This document shows positions 1 through 7,642 of a stretch of 35,856 nt of DNA, in pieces. Source of the DNA: Mycolicibacterium elephantis DSM 44368 (lineage in GTDB: Bacteria; Actinomycetota; Actinomycetes; Mycobacteriales; Mycobacteriaceae); contig NZ_ATDN01000030.1 of NCBI RefSeq assembly GCF_004014805.1, positions 1-35,856 on the forward strand, in the 5' to 3' direction. Position 1 is the stretch's first letter; each line of letters starts with the position of its first letter. The notes under the pieces are model-generated. The model saw only the letters and a program-made list of their open reading frames with translations, was not told the DNA's origin and did no database searches. A program made the position numbers and the translations under genes.

Positions 1-621
1 TTCCCTCACCACTTGACAATGCCTCGCACTTTCCCGCCCGTTTGTCCCTTTCGGCGAGAAGCGGCGGTCCGCCGCGGTCTTGGGGACGGTCGTCGCGGTG
101 TCCTCGTCGGTGAATTCCTTCGTCCAGCACGCGAACTCGAGGGTGATGCCGTCGGGGTCGTGGAAGTAGAACGACCGCACGTAGACGCCGGGATGCACGG
201 TGGGCGACACCTGCATCTCGCTCTCGTCGTGGTTGAGCACCGGGCCGACCCGCACTCCTTTGTCCTTGAGCTTCTGGCGGTACTCGTCGAACTTCTCGGC
301 CGGTACGTGAAACGCCAGGTGGTTCATGGTGCTGACCGCGCTGACGATGTCACCGATGCCCGGAATGGCCGCCGGCGAGGAGATGCCCGGCACCCGGTCC
401 GGCGCGTCGGCGAACCAGAAGAACGCCACGCAGTCGCCGTTGCCCGCGTCGAAGAAGAAGTGCTGCCCCATGCCGCCCGGCAAGTCCAGCGACTTGATCA
501 GCGGCATCCCGAGCACATTGCTGTAGAAGTCGACGGTCTTCTCCATGTCCGAACAGACCAGCGCCACATGGTTGATGCCGCCGAGCTCGAATTCGGAGTT
601 GGGGTTGTCGGGCTTGATCAT
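1..621 (-). CDS. VOC (glyoxalase/bleomycin-resistance/dioxygenase fold) family protein, C-terminus cut by window edge
   Basis: The gene begins at an ATG at 621 and stays open to base 1, so 207 codons are visible and the stop lies outside. The protein starts MIKPDNPNSEFELGGINHVA and has the beta-alpha-beta-beta-beta pattern of a vicinal-oxygen-chelate metalloenzyme. Likely metal ligands are the His in GINHVAL, a His in NHLAFHVP and the Glu in DGITLEFACW. The family includes extradiol dioxygenases, glyoxalases and epimerases, and the substrate cannot be told from this sequence. It is divergent from a TetR gene over a palindrome at 659-686, as Rv0274 is beside Rv0273c in M. tuberculosis, so I take it as the Rv0274 counterpart. 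The visible C-terminal tail is low in recognisable motifs and the end of the protein is probably close. Confidence 0.85.
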   Translation of the reverse strand, partial: MIKPDNPNSEFELGGINHVALVCSDMEKTVDFYSNVLGMPLIKSLDLPGGMGQHFFFDAGNGDCVAFFWFADAPDRVPGISSPAAIPGIGDIVSAVSTMNHLAFHVPAEKFDEYRQKLKDKGVRVGPVLNHDESEMQVSPTVHPGVYVRSFYFHDPDGITLEFACWTKEFTDEDTATTVPKTAADRRFSPKGTNGRESARHCQVVRE

Positions 622-658
622 GCCGCGCCTCCTCGGGCGAAACTCTGGCCAAGAACGC

Positions 659-686
659 AAACTGAATCTAACATCAGGTTCAGTTT
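659..686. promoter_or_regulatory. Palindromic operator, AAACTGAA-N12-TTCAGTTT, between VOC and TetR genes
   Basis: Two perfect 8-bp arms (659-666 and 679-686) flank a 12-bp centre in the 96-bp divergent intergenic region. TANNNT-type -10 candidates lie inside it on both strands (TAACAT at 669-674 on +, TAGATT at 665-670 on -). A TetR dimer bound here would block both promoters. Assigning it to the adjacent TetR is inference from position and symmetry. Confidence 0.6.
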
Positions 687-717
687 CGAGCAATGGCCCG
701 CGAAGGAGTCCGCCCGA

Positions 718-1338
718 ATGACCGTCACGCCGCGCACGCCGCTGCCGACCGTGCGCGGCAGACAGACCAAAGCCGCCATCGACGCCGCCGCGCGCGCCGT
801 GATCGCGCGCAAAGGCATTCTGGCCACGACGATTTCGGATATCGCCGCCGAAGCGGGCCGCTCCACGGCGTCGTTCTACAACTACTACGACTCCAAGGAA
901 GCCATGGTCCGCGAGTGGGCCGTGCGATTCCGCGACGAAGCCAAAGAACGCGCCCGCGCCGCGACCGAACCCGGGCTGACCAACTGGGAGCGGTCCTACC
1001 AGGCTGCCGCCGCGCACTGGACCACCTACCGCCACCGACTGGCCGAGATGATCAGCGTCTCCCAGCTGGCGATGGTCAACGACGACTTCGCGCAGTACTG
1101 GCAGGACATCTGCGCGCTGCCCATCGCGTTGATCACCAAGATGATCAAACACGCCCAGCGGCAAGGCTTCTGCCGCGACGACGATCCCCACCTGACCGCG
1201 GTGGCGCTGGTGTCGATGCTCAACCAGTTCTGCTATACGCAGCTGTCGGGCGGCGGGAGGGACCCCGACGACGAGGCGTGTATCACCACGCTGGCCAACA
1301 TCTTCTACCGCACGATCTACTTCGAGGGGCCCCCATGA
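718..1338 (+). CDS. TetR/AcrR family transcriptional regulator (Rv0273c-like)
   Basis: This 206-aa protein has an N-terminal TetR helix-turn-helix at about residues 15-65: a helix KAAIDAAARAVIARKG, then TISDIAAEAGRSTASFYNYY and DSKEAMVREW. The ligand-binding domain follows. The ATG at 718 is preferred because GAAGGAG lies at 700-706; the same frame stays open far upstream only because of GC-rich coding bias. The gene is divergent from the VOC gene and its stop overlaps the hydrolase start (ATGA at 1335), so the two are translationally coupled. It is the positional counterpart of Rv0273c and probably autoregulates through the palindrome at 659-686. Its ligand is unknown; acyl-CoA or a related lipid is plausible given fadE6 and fadD2 nearby. 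Confidence 0.9.
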   Translation: MTVTPRTPLPTVRGRQTKAAIDAAARAVIARKGILATTISDIAAEAGRSTASFYNYYDSKEAMVREWAVRFRDEAKERARAATEPGLTNWERSYQAAAAHWTTYRHRLAEMISVSQLAMVNDDFAQYWQDICALPIALITKMIKHAQRQGFCRDDDPHLTAVALVSMLNQFCYTQLSGGGRDPDDEACITTLANIFYRTIYFEGPP

Positions 1339-2474
1339 GCAGAACGGTGAGCGCCGGTGCGCCGGGCGTCGTCCGCGAGTTCGTCGGACTCGATTCCTCC
1401 ACCGCCCGGCGGGCCGGCGCTGGCGGACACCCGTGCCAGGGGCTGTATCACCGCGGAGTGGGACGCAAACCCAAGGTGGCGATGATCGCCACCCACTACC
1501 AGATCGACTTCTCCGAGCACTATCTCGCCGACTACATGGCCACCAGGGGCATCGGGTTCCTGGGCTGGAACACCCGATACCGCGGCTTCGAGAGCAGCTT
1601 CCTGCTCGACCACGCGCTGGTCGACATCGGCGTCGGGGTTCGCTGGCTGCGTGAAGTGGCCGGCGTGGAAACCGTTGTACTGTTGGGCAATTCCGGCGGC
1701 GGTTCGCTGATGGCGGCCTATCAGGCACAGGCGGTCGACCCACATGTCACACCGCTTCTCGGAATGCGGCCCGCAGCCGGCCTCAACGAGTTGCCGCCGG
1801 CCGACGGTTACGTCGCCAGCGCCGCGCATCCCGGAAGGCCCGACGTGCTCACCGCCTGGATGGACGGTGCGGTGATCGACGAGAACGACGCCGTCGCAAC
1901 CGATCCCGACCTGGACCTGTTCAACGAGAACAACGGCCCACCGTATTCACCGGAGTTCGTCGAGCGCTACCGCGCGGCCCAGATCGCCCGCAACCACGCG
2001 ATCACCGACTGGGCCGAAACCGAGCTCAAGCGGGTACGCGCGGCCGGCTTCTCGGACCGGCCGTTCACGGTGATGCGGACCTGGGCGGACCCGCGCATGG
2101 TCGACCCGTCGCTGGAGCCGACCAAGCGACCGGCCAACATGTGCTACGCCGGTGTCCCCGTGAAGGCCAACCGCTCGGCGCACGGCATCGCCGCGGCGAG
2201 CACGCTGCGCAACTGGATCGGCATGTGGAGCCTGCGCCACGCGCAGACGCGCGCCGAACCGCACCTCGCCCGAATCGACTGCCCCGCACTGGTGATCAAC
2301 GCCGAGCAGGACACCGGCGTGTTCCCGTCCGACGCCCAGCGCATCTACGACGCGTTGGCGAGCACCGACAAGACGTTGCGTTCGGTCGACACCGACCACT
2401 ACTTCACCACGCCGGGGGCCCGCAGCGAGAAGGCCGACCTGATCGCCAAGTGGATTGCCAGGCGATGGCGTTGA
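1335..2474 (+). CDS. Alpha/beta-hydrolase family protein (Rv0272c-like)
   Basis: This 379-aa protein has an alpha/beta-hydrolase layout. The nucleophile elbow is GNSGGG with Ser at about residue 120, an acidic residue lies in NAEQDTG at about 325, and a His in DTDHYFT at about 354. Together they make a plausible Ser-Asp-His triad. The N-terminal segment AMIATHYQIDFSEHYLADY resembles the strand and oxyanion region of esterases acting on hydrophobic substrates. The start ATG overlaps the TetR stop by 4 nt and the 3' end overlaps the next start by 10 nt, so it sits inside an operon. Length and position match Rv0272c of M. tuberculosis. The substrate is unknown; an ester or acyl thioester is likely from context. 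Confidence 0.85.
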   Translation: MSRTVSAGAPGVVREFVGLDSSTARRAGAGGHPCQGLYHRGVGRKPKVAMIATHYQIDFSEHYLADYMATRGIGFLGWNTRYRGFESSFLLDHALVDIGVGVRWLREVAGVETVVLLGNSGGGSLMAAYQAQAVDPHVTPLLGMRPAAGLNELPPADGYVASAAHPGRPDVLTAWMDGAVIDENDAVATDPDLDLFNENNGPPYSPEFVERYRAAQIARNHAITDWAETELKRVRAAGFSDRPFTVMRTWADPRMVDPSLEPTKRPANMCYAGVPVKANRSAHGIAAASTLRNWIGMWSLRHAQTRAEPHLARIDCPALVINAEQDTGVFPSDAQRIYDALASTDKTLRSVDTDHYFTTPGARSEKADLIAKWIARRWR

Positions 2475-3469
2475 CTGTCGGCTCTTCGCGCGAGCGCTCA
2501 TCGCTAAGAGTCCTCGCGCACTTCTCACCGGGCGCCAAGGTCGCCGAATTCCTTGCCCCGTATACCGATTGGCTCGACATCCGCTACTGCGCAGAGGATG
2601 ACGACGAGACGTTCTACCGCGAGCTACCCGACGCCGAGGTGATCTGGCATGTGCTGCGCCCGATCTCCGGTGCGGATCTCGAGCAGGCCAAGCGGCTGCG
2701 GCTGGTCCACAAGATGGGCGCCGGCGTCAACACCATCGACGTCGACACCGCGACCCGGCTGGGTGTCGCCGTCGCCAACATGCCGGGCGCCAACGCGGCG
2801 TCGGTGGCCGAGGGCACGGTGCTGCTCATGCTGGCCGCGCTGCGCCGGCTGATCGAACTGGACCGGGCCACCCGCGAAGGCCGGGGCTGGCCGTCAGATC
2901 CCAGCCTCGGCGAGGCGGTGCGCGACATCGGCGGCTGCACGGTCGGGCTCGTCGGTTACGGCAACATCGCCAAGAGGGTCGAGCGCATCGTCGTCGCGAT
3001 GGGCACCCCGCCGTCGGAGGTGCTGCACACCAGCACCCGAGACGACGGACATCCCCACTGGCGGTCGCTGCCCGAGCTGCTGGCGGACAGCGACATCGTC
3101 TCGCTGCATCTACCGCTGACCAACCAGACGCTGGGCCTGCTCGATGCATCCGCGCTGGCCCGGATGAAACCCGAAGCGGTGCTGGTGAACACCTCGCGCG
3201 GCGCGATCGTCGACGAGATTGCGCTGACCGAGGCGCTGCGGGCCGGACGGATCGCCGCCGCCGGCCTGGATGTGTTCGCCACCGAACCGGTCTCGCCGGA
3301 CAACCCGTTGCTGACGCTGGACAACGTGGTGCTCACCCCGCACGTGACGTGGTACACCGTCGACACCATGCGCCGCTACCTGACCCATGCAGTCGAGAAC
3401 TGCCGACGGCTGCGGGGGGGTCGAGAGCTGCAGAACGTCGTCAACACGGTCGAAGGGGTGACCGATTAA
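2465..3469 (+). CDS. D-isomer-specific 2-hydroxyacid dehydrogenase (NAD-dependent)
   Basis: This 334-aa protein belongs to the D-2-hydroxyacid dehydrogenase family, which interconverts 2-oxo and D-2-hydroxy acids using NAD(P). The Rossmann motif GLVGYGNIAKR lies near residue 163. The catalytic Arg is in NTSRGAIVDE (about 244), the Glu in FATEPVSPDNP (about 273) and the His in LTPHVTWYT (about 292). The N-terminal substrate domain contains KMGAGVNTIDVDTA. The start at 2465 overlaps the hydrolase gene by 10 nt. In M. tuberculosis Rv0272c lies next to fadE6, so this gene and the following transporter look like an insertion relative to that order. The real substrate is not deducible; glyoxylate or hydroxypyruvate reduction are common alternatives in the family. 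Confidence 0.88.
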   Translation: MALTVGSSRERSSLRVLAHFSPGAKVAEFLAPYTDWLDIRYCAEDDDETFYRELPDAEVIWHVLRPISGADLEQAKRLRLVHKMGAGVNTIDVDTATRLGVAVANMPGANAASVAEGTVLLMLAALRRLIELDRATREGRGWPSDPSLGEAVRDIGGCTVGLVGYGNIAKRVERIVVAMGTPPSEVLHTSTRDDGHPHWRSLPELLADSDIVSLHLPLTNQTLGLLDASALARMKPEAVLVNTSRGAIVDEIALTEALRAGRIAAAGLDVFATEPVSPDNPLLTLDNVVLTPHVTWYTVDTMRRYLTHAVENCRRLRGGRELQNVVNTVEGVTD

Positions 3470-3494
3470 CGCGCCGTCGCCGCAAACGCGCACC

Positions 3495-4706
3495 GTGCGC
3501 AAGGTCGTTGTGCGCCTGGTGCCGTTTCTGATGGCGATGTACTTCGTCAACTACCTGGACCGGACCAACCTCGGCATCGCGAAGGCCAGCATCAGCGAGG
3601 ACCTGCAGCTGTCGACGACGATGTTCGGGTTCGCGGCGGGCATCTTCTTCATCGGATACGTCTTGGTGGAGGTGCCGTCGAACCTCGCGCTGCACAGATT
3701 CGGCGCGCGGCGCTGGCTGGCCCGCATCGCGGTGTCGTGGGGAATCATCGTGGTGGCCATCGGGTTCGCGCCCAACGCCGCGACGCTGCTGGTCCTGCGC
3801 TTCTTGCTCGGGGTGGCCGAAGCCGGGTTGTTTCCCGGCGTCATCTTCTACCTGAGCCGCTGGTTTCCCACCGCATATCGGGCCCGCGTCGTCGCGATGT
3901 TCATGTTGGCCATCCCGATCGCCGCCGCGGTCGGCACACCCCTGGCGGCCTGGTTGATCCACGTCGGCGACGACCTGTTCGAGGCAGGCTGGCAGTTCAT
4001 GATGATCTGCTGCGGCATCCCCGCGGTGGTGCTCGGGGTGGCGTGCTGGTTCTACCTCACCGACCGGCCGGCCGACGCGCACTGGCTCTCCGACGAGGAG
4101 CGCCGCTGGCTGACCGAGGTGCTGGCCGCCGAGGAAAGTCAGGTCAACGAGCGCTTCGACTTTCCGCTGCGACGCGCACTGGGCAGCATCCCCTACTCCT
4201 GCGCGGCGGTCGGCATGTATCTGTGGTCGCGGCACGCCGACCGCACCGCGGAACACGTCTGGCACGTGGGGATCCCGATGCTCGTCGGCGGCCTGACCAT
4301 TCCGGTCGCGCTGTATCTGGACGGTCCGGTGCTGGTGATGATCGCGGTCACGGTCGTCGCGGTCGGGGTGTTTGGCGCGATCCCGAGTTTCTGGGCCTTG
4401 CCGTCACGGTTTCTGACCGGGGTGGCCGCCGCCGGGGCGATCGCGTTGATCAACTCGATCGGCAACCTCGGCGGGTTCGCCGCGCCGTACGTGACCGGCG
4501 CGTTGGTCGACCTCACCGGAAGCGAGCGGGCCGGAATGTGGACGGTGGGCGCGGTGATGGTCCTGTCCGCGGCGGTGGTGGTCGCATTGCGCGCCACACC
4601 TGCTAGGGACCGACGCTCGCAAGGTAGCCTCGGTCCCAACCGACCGGTTAGTTTGGGGTCAGAAGACACGAGGGAAGGCAACCATGCCGATCGCAATCAC
4701 GACTGA
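3495..4706 (+). CDS. MFS transporter, ACS-type (anion:cation symporter), apparently missing TM7
   Basis: This 403-aa major facilitator starts at GTG 3495 with RLVPFLMAMYFVNYLDRTNLG, the typical TM1 and D-R-T-N signature of organic-acid symporters. Six helices can be traced up to the TDRPADAHWL loop. Homologues as I know them then have TM7 and a loop of about 45 residues between a PLRRAL-like segment and an IPY segment that opens TM8. Here PLRRALG runs directly into SIPYSCAAVGMYLWS at about 4180, which leaves 11 helices. The in-frame start window is 3462-3497; an ATT at 3465 sits 7 nt after GAAGGGG (3452-3458 region), while GTG 3495 has no clear ribosome site. The C-terminal tail reads into the fadE6 promoter and start (overlap 4684-4706) and looks non-conserved. 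It is probably impaired. Confidence 0.75.
   Translation: MRKVVVRLVPFLMAMYFVNYLDRTNLGIAKASISEDLQLSTTMFGFAAGIFFIGYVLVEVPSNLALHRFGARRWLARIAVSWGIIVVAIGFAPNAATLLVLRFLLGVAEAGLFPGVIFYLSRWFPTAYRARVVAMFMLAIPIAAAVGTPLAAWLIHVGDDLFEAGWQFMMICCGIPAVVLGVACWFYLTDRPADAHWLSDEERRWLTEVLAAEESQVNERFDFPLRRALGSIPYSCAAVGMYLWSRHADRTAEHVWHVGIPMLVGGLTIPVALYLDGPVLVMIAVTVVAVGVFGAIPSFWALPSRFLTGVAAAGAIALINSIGNLGGFAAPYVTGALVDLTGSERAGMWTVGAVMVLSAAVVVALRATPARDRRSQGSLGPNRPVSLGSEDTREGNHADRNHD
4639..4652. promoter_or_regulatory. Imperfect palindrome ACCGACCGGTTAGT with -10-like TAGTTT upstream of fadE6
   Basis: Five of seven base pairs are symmetric around ACC/GGT. The overlapping TAGTTT at 4649-4654 could be a -10 box giving fadE6 a leader of roughly 23 nt with GGGAAGG at 4673-4679. 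The element lies inside the 3' tail of the transporter frame. It suggests that fadE6 keeps its own regulated promoter although it overlaps the upstream gene. Confidence 0.4.
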
Positions 4707-6909
4707 GCACAACGACCTCGCCGATTCGGTGCGGTCCCTGGTGGAGCGGGTGGCGCCGTCGGAGGTGCTGCACGAAGCCCTGGAGACACCCATCCCCAAC
4801 CCGCCGCCCTACTGGAAGACGGCGGCCGAGCAGGGGCTGCAGGGTGTTCACCTCGCAGAATCCGTCGGCGGACAAGGGTTCGGCATCCTCGAGCTGGCCA
4901 TCGTCCTGGCCGAGTTCGGCTACGGCGCGGTGCCCGGTCCGTTCGTGCCGTCGGCGATCGCCAGCGCGCTCATCTCGGCGCACGACCCCGACGCCAAGCT
5001 GCTGAACGACCTGGCGTCGGGCAACGCCATCGCCACCTACGCCATCGACTCCGGGCTGACCGCCACCCGCCACGGCGAAGACGATTCGGCGAGCCTGGTC
5101 ATCCGCGGCGAGGTGCGCGCGGTGCCGGCCGCCGCGCAGGCCTCGGTGCTGGTGCTGCCCGTCGCCGGGCTCGAGGAAGGCACCAGCGGCTCCAAGTGGG
5201 TGGTGCTCGACGCCGACCAGCTCGAGATCGAACCCGTCAAGAGCGTCGACCCGCTGCGGCCGGTGGCGCACGTGCGGGCCAACGCGGTCGAGGTCGGCGA
5301 CGACCGGGTGCTGCACAACCTGAACCCGACCCTGGCGCGCGCGCTGATCACGACGCTGCTGTCGGCCGAATGCATCGGTGTCGCCCGCTGGGCCACCGAC
5401 ACCGCGTCGGAGTACGCCAAGATCCGCGAGCAGTTCGGCCGCCCGATCGGGCAGTTCCAGGCCGTCAAACACAAGTGCGCCAACATGATCGCCGAGACCG
5501 AGCGGGCCACCGCCGCGGTCTGGGACGCGGCGCGCGCGATCGACGAAGCGCGCGACGGCGGCGAAAACGGCGCGCAGGAAAGCGCTTTCGAGTTCGCCGC
5601 GGCCGTCGCCGCCACCCTGGCTCCCGTGGCCGCCCAGAACTGCGCCCAGGATTGCATCCAGGTGCACGGCGGCATCGGCTTCACCTGGGAGCACGACACC
5701 AACGTCTACTACCGGCGGGCGCTGGTGCTGGCGGCGTCCTTCGGCCGCCTCGCCGACTATCCGCAGCAGGTCGTCGACGTCGCGACCAGCACCGGACTGC
5801 GCCAGCTCAACATCGACCTCGACCCGGAGACCGAGAAGCTCCGCGATGAGATCCGCGCGGAAGTCGCTGCGCTGAAAGCGATTCCGCGTGAGGAGCGCAA
5901 TACCGCGATCGCGGAGGGCGGCTGGGTGCAGCCGCACCTGCCCAAGCCGTGGGGCCGCTCGGCCGGGCCCGTCGAGCAGATCATCATCGCCCAGGAGTTC
6001 GAGACCGGTCGGGTCAAACGCCCGGCCATGGGGATCGCGGCCTGGATCATCCCGTCGATCGTCGCGTTCGGCACCGACGAGCAGAAGCACCGCTTCCTGC
6101 CGCCGACGTTCCGCGGCGAAATGATCTGGTGCCAGCTGTTTTCCGAGCCGGGAGCCGGCTCGGACCTGGCCAGCCTGTCCACCAAGGCCACCAAGGTCGA
6201 CGGTGGCTGGCGCATCACCGGGCAGAAGATCTGGACGACGGGCGCACAGCACTCGCACTGGGGTGCGCTGCTGGCCCGGACGGATCCGAGCGCTCCGAAA
6301 CACAACGGCATCACCTACTTCCTGCTCGACATGAAGAGCAAGGGCGTGGAGGTCAAGCCGTTGCGGGAGCTGACCGGCAACGCGATGTTCAACACGGTGT
6401 TCCTCGATGACGTGTTCGTCCCCGACGACATGGTCCTCGGCGAGGTCAATCGCGGCTGGGAGGTCAGCCGCAACACGCTGACCGCCGAGCGGGTTTCGAT
6501 CGGCAGCAGCGAGCCGCCGTTCCTGGCCAACCTCAACGGGTTCGTGGAGTTCATCAAGGACGGCCAGTTCGACCAGATCGAGCAGAACCACGCCGGTCAC
6601 CTGATCGCCGAGGGCTACGCGGCCAAGGTGCTCAACATGCGCTCGACGCTGCTGACCCTCGCCGGCGGCGACCCGATGCCCGCCGCGGCCATCTCGAAAC
6701 TGCTCTCGATGAAGACCGGTCAGGGCTACGCGGAGTTCGCGGTCGCGTCGTTCGGCACCGACGGCGCGATCGCCGAGCCCGGTGAGATCCAGGGCACGTG
6801 GCTGGAATACCTGCTCGGCAGCCGCGCCACCACGATCTACGGCGGCACCACCGAGGTGCAGCTCAACATCATCGCCGAGCGGCTGCTCGGGCTGCCCCGC
6901 GATCCCTAA
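4684..6909 (+). CDS. fadE6: Acyl-CoA dehydrogenase FadE6, two fused dehydrogenase domains
   Basis: At 741 aa this is about twice the length of a single acyl-CoA dehydrogenase, as for FadE6 (Rv0271c), FadE22 and FadE34. The N-terminal half (about 1-380) carries a C-terminal-domain signature, REQFGRPIGQFQAVKH at about 249 and VHGGIGF at about 325. The C-terminal half (about 385-741) carries the flavin-domain motif FSEPGAGSDLASL at about 485 and ends with YGGTTEVQLNIIAERLLG at about 718. It oxidises an acyl-CoA to the 2-enoyl-CoA, with FAD as cofactor and electron-transfer flavoprotein as likely acceptor. The fused layout mimics the alpha2-beta2 heterotetramers of actinobacterial steroid dehydrogenases. 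The ATG at 4684 follows GGGAAGG. Neighbouring fadD2 and the TetR/hydrolase genes match the M. tuberculosis locus, which supports the name. The chain-length preference is unknown. Confidence 0.9.
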   Translation: MPIAITTEHNDLADSVRSLVERVAPSEVLHEALETPIPNPPPYWKTAAEQGLQGVHLAESVGGQGFGILELAIVLAEFGYGAVPGPFVPSAIASALISAHDPDAKLLNDLASGNAIATYAIDSGLTATRHGEDDSASLVIRGEVRAVPAAAQASVLVLPVAGLEEGTSGSKWVVLDADQLEIEPVKSVDPLRPVAHVRANAVEVGDDRVLHNLNPTLARALITTLLSAECIGVARWATDTASEYAKIREQFGRPIGQFQAVKHKCANMIAETERATAAVWDAARAIDEARDGGENGAQESAFEFAAAVAATLAPVAAQNCAQDCIQVHGGIGFTWEHDTNVYYRRALVLAASFGRLADYPQQVVDVATSTGLRQLNIDLDPETEKLRDEIRAEVAALKAIPREERNTAIAEGGWVQPHLPKPWGRSAGPVEQIIIAQEFETGRVKRPAMGIAAWIIPSIVAFGTDEQKHRFLPPTFRGEMIWCQLFSEPGAGSDLASLSTKATKVDGGWRITGQKIWTTGAQHSHWGALLARTDPSAPKHNGITYFLLDMKSKGVEVKPLRELTGNAMFNTVFLDDVFVPDDMVLGEVNRGWEVSRNTLTAERVSIGSSEPPFLANLNGFVEFIKDGQFDQIEQNHAGHLIAEGYAAKVLNMRSTLLTLAGGDPMPAAAISKLLSMKTGQGYAEFAVASFGTDGAIAEPGEIQGTWLEYLLGSRATTIYGGTTEVQLNIIAERLLGLPRDP

Positions 6910-6937
6910 CCGCCCGGAAATGGGTTGCCTGCGGGCG

Positions 6938-6943
6938 TAGCCT
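6938..6943 (+). promoter_or_regulatory. -10 box TAGCCT for a leaderless transcript starting at GTG 6950
   Basis: TAGCCT fits the mycobacterial TANNNT -10 consensus and ends 6 nt before the GTG start, the spacing expected when transcription begins at the first base of the start codon. There is no Shine-Dalgarno sequence. Confidence 0.5.
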
Positions 6944-6949
6944 GGGGTT

Positions 6950-7213
6950 GTGAGCGGCTTCAAGGTCCGGTTGGCAGGCGCCGCGGCCGCGGTCGGGGTG
7001 CTCGTCGCGCCCTCGATGCTGGTCGACCCGCCCGCGGTGCAGCACGAGGCCGAACCCTGCTACAACGGCATCGTCCCGGGTAACCCGTGGGCGACGTCGT
7101 GCAACTTCGGGCCCCGTCCGCCGAGGGTGCGTGGCGGGCTGCCCGATCAGACGGCAGTGATCGCCTGCCGCGGCTGGCCCGGCTGCCTGTCCTGGTACAT
7201 CAACGGCCCATGA
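6950..7213 (+). CDS. Small secreted four-cysteine protein
   Basis: This 87-aa protein has a basic N-terminus (MSGFKVRLAG) and a hydrophobic core (AAAAVGVLVAP) that look like a Sec signal peptide. The mature part begins around VDPPAVQHEAEPCYNG. Four cysteines (in EPCYNG, TSCNFG, IACRGW and PGCLSW) could form two disulfides outside the cell. It is rich in Pro, Gly and Trp and shows no enzyme motif. The GTG start lies just downstream of TAGCCT (6938-6943), which suggests a leaderless message. It follows fadE6 by 40 nt. I do not recognise a characterised family; short Cys-containing exported proteins of unknown role are common in mycobacteria. Confidence 0.7.
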   Translation: MSGFKVRLAGAAAAVGVLVAPSMLVDPPAVQHEAEPCYNGIVPGNPWATSCNFGPRPPRVRGGLPDQTAVIACRGWPGCLSWYINGP

Positions 7214-7252
7214 TGATCGTTTAGCAACCGCGGCTACGGAAACTCCTCAAAC

Positions 7253-7570
7253 ATGACCAACGACGCTGAGAAGCGGTTCGACCGCCCAAGTGCGTTTCGA
7301 GCGGCCGCCGCCTACACCGCTGTCGTGGTCGCGATCGCGGCTGCCGCGTTCGCGATCTACGCGTTCATCGACCGGACCTCGGTGGTCGGAGCATCGACCG
7401 TGCCCGCGATCCTGCTGGTCGGCGGCATCGGCGCGTTCGTCAGGACCTACCACCTGTGGAAGGAAGAGACCGGCGGCTGGGTGGCGTGGCAGGGCGCCGG
7501 CTGGTTCCTGCTCATCCTGATGCTGGTCTGCCTGTCCATTCCCGGCGCAGCGCTGATGTCGTCCAACTGA
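7253..7570 (+). CDS. Small integral membrane protein, three predicted helices
   Basis: This 105-aa protein has a short charged N-terminus (MTNDAEKRFDRPSAFR). Three hydrophobic segments follow: about residues 17-40 (AAAYTAVVVAIAAAAFAIYA), 47-64 (ASTVPAILLVGGIGAFV) and 80-101 (GAGWFLLILMLVCLSIPGAA). The loop RTYHLWKEETGGWVAWQ is amphipathic. It resembles small actinobacterial membrane proteins of unknown function, and no catalytic motif is visible. It is the last gene of the + strand run that begins with the TetR gene at 718 and is followed at once by a large hairpin terminator shared with fadD2. Confidence 0.65.
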   Translation: MTNDAEKRFDRPSAFRAAAAYTAVVVAIAAAAFAIYAFIDRTSVVGASTVPAILLVGGIGAFVRTYHLWKEETGGWVAWQGAGWFLLILMLVCLSIPGAALMSSN

Positions 7571-7577
7571 CCTGCCC

Positions 7578-7639
7578 GGCGAGCAGACGCGAAAACCCCC
7601 AAAACACCCCATTTTCGGGGGTTTTCACGTCTGCTCGGC
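7578..7639. terminator. Long bidirectional hairpin between convergent genes
   Basis: The left arm 7578-7600 and right arm 7617-7639 pair over 23 positions with one mismatch and one G-U pair. The core is GAAAACCCCC against GGGGGTTTTC, with extra A/T pairing inside. The A-rich and T-rich segments lie on both sides, so it can serve transcripts from the small membrane gene (+) and from fadD2 (-). Confidence 0.75.
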
Positions 7640-7642
7640 GGA

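Noticed and set aside
13..717. Upstream extension of the TetR frame from base 13
   Set aside because: It overlaps the VOC gene antisense, has low-complexity composition, and the ATG at 718 with GAAGGAG is a proper start.
4648..6963. Very long minus-strand open frame (771 codons) opposite fadE6
   Set aside because: It lies wholly antisense to a well-conserved dehydrogenase, is His/Arg/Gly-rich without domain motifs, and reflects GC-rich codon bias.
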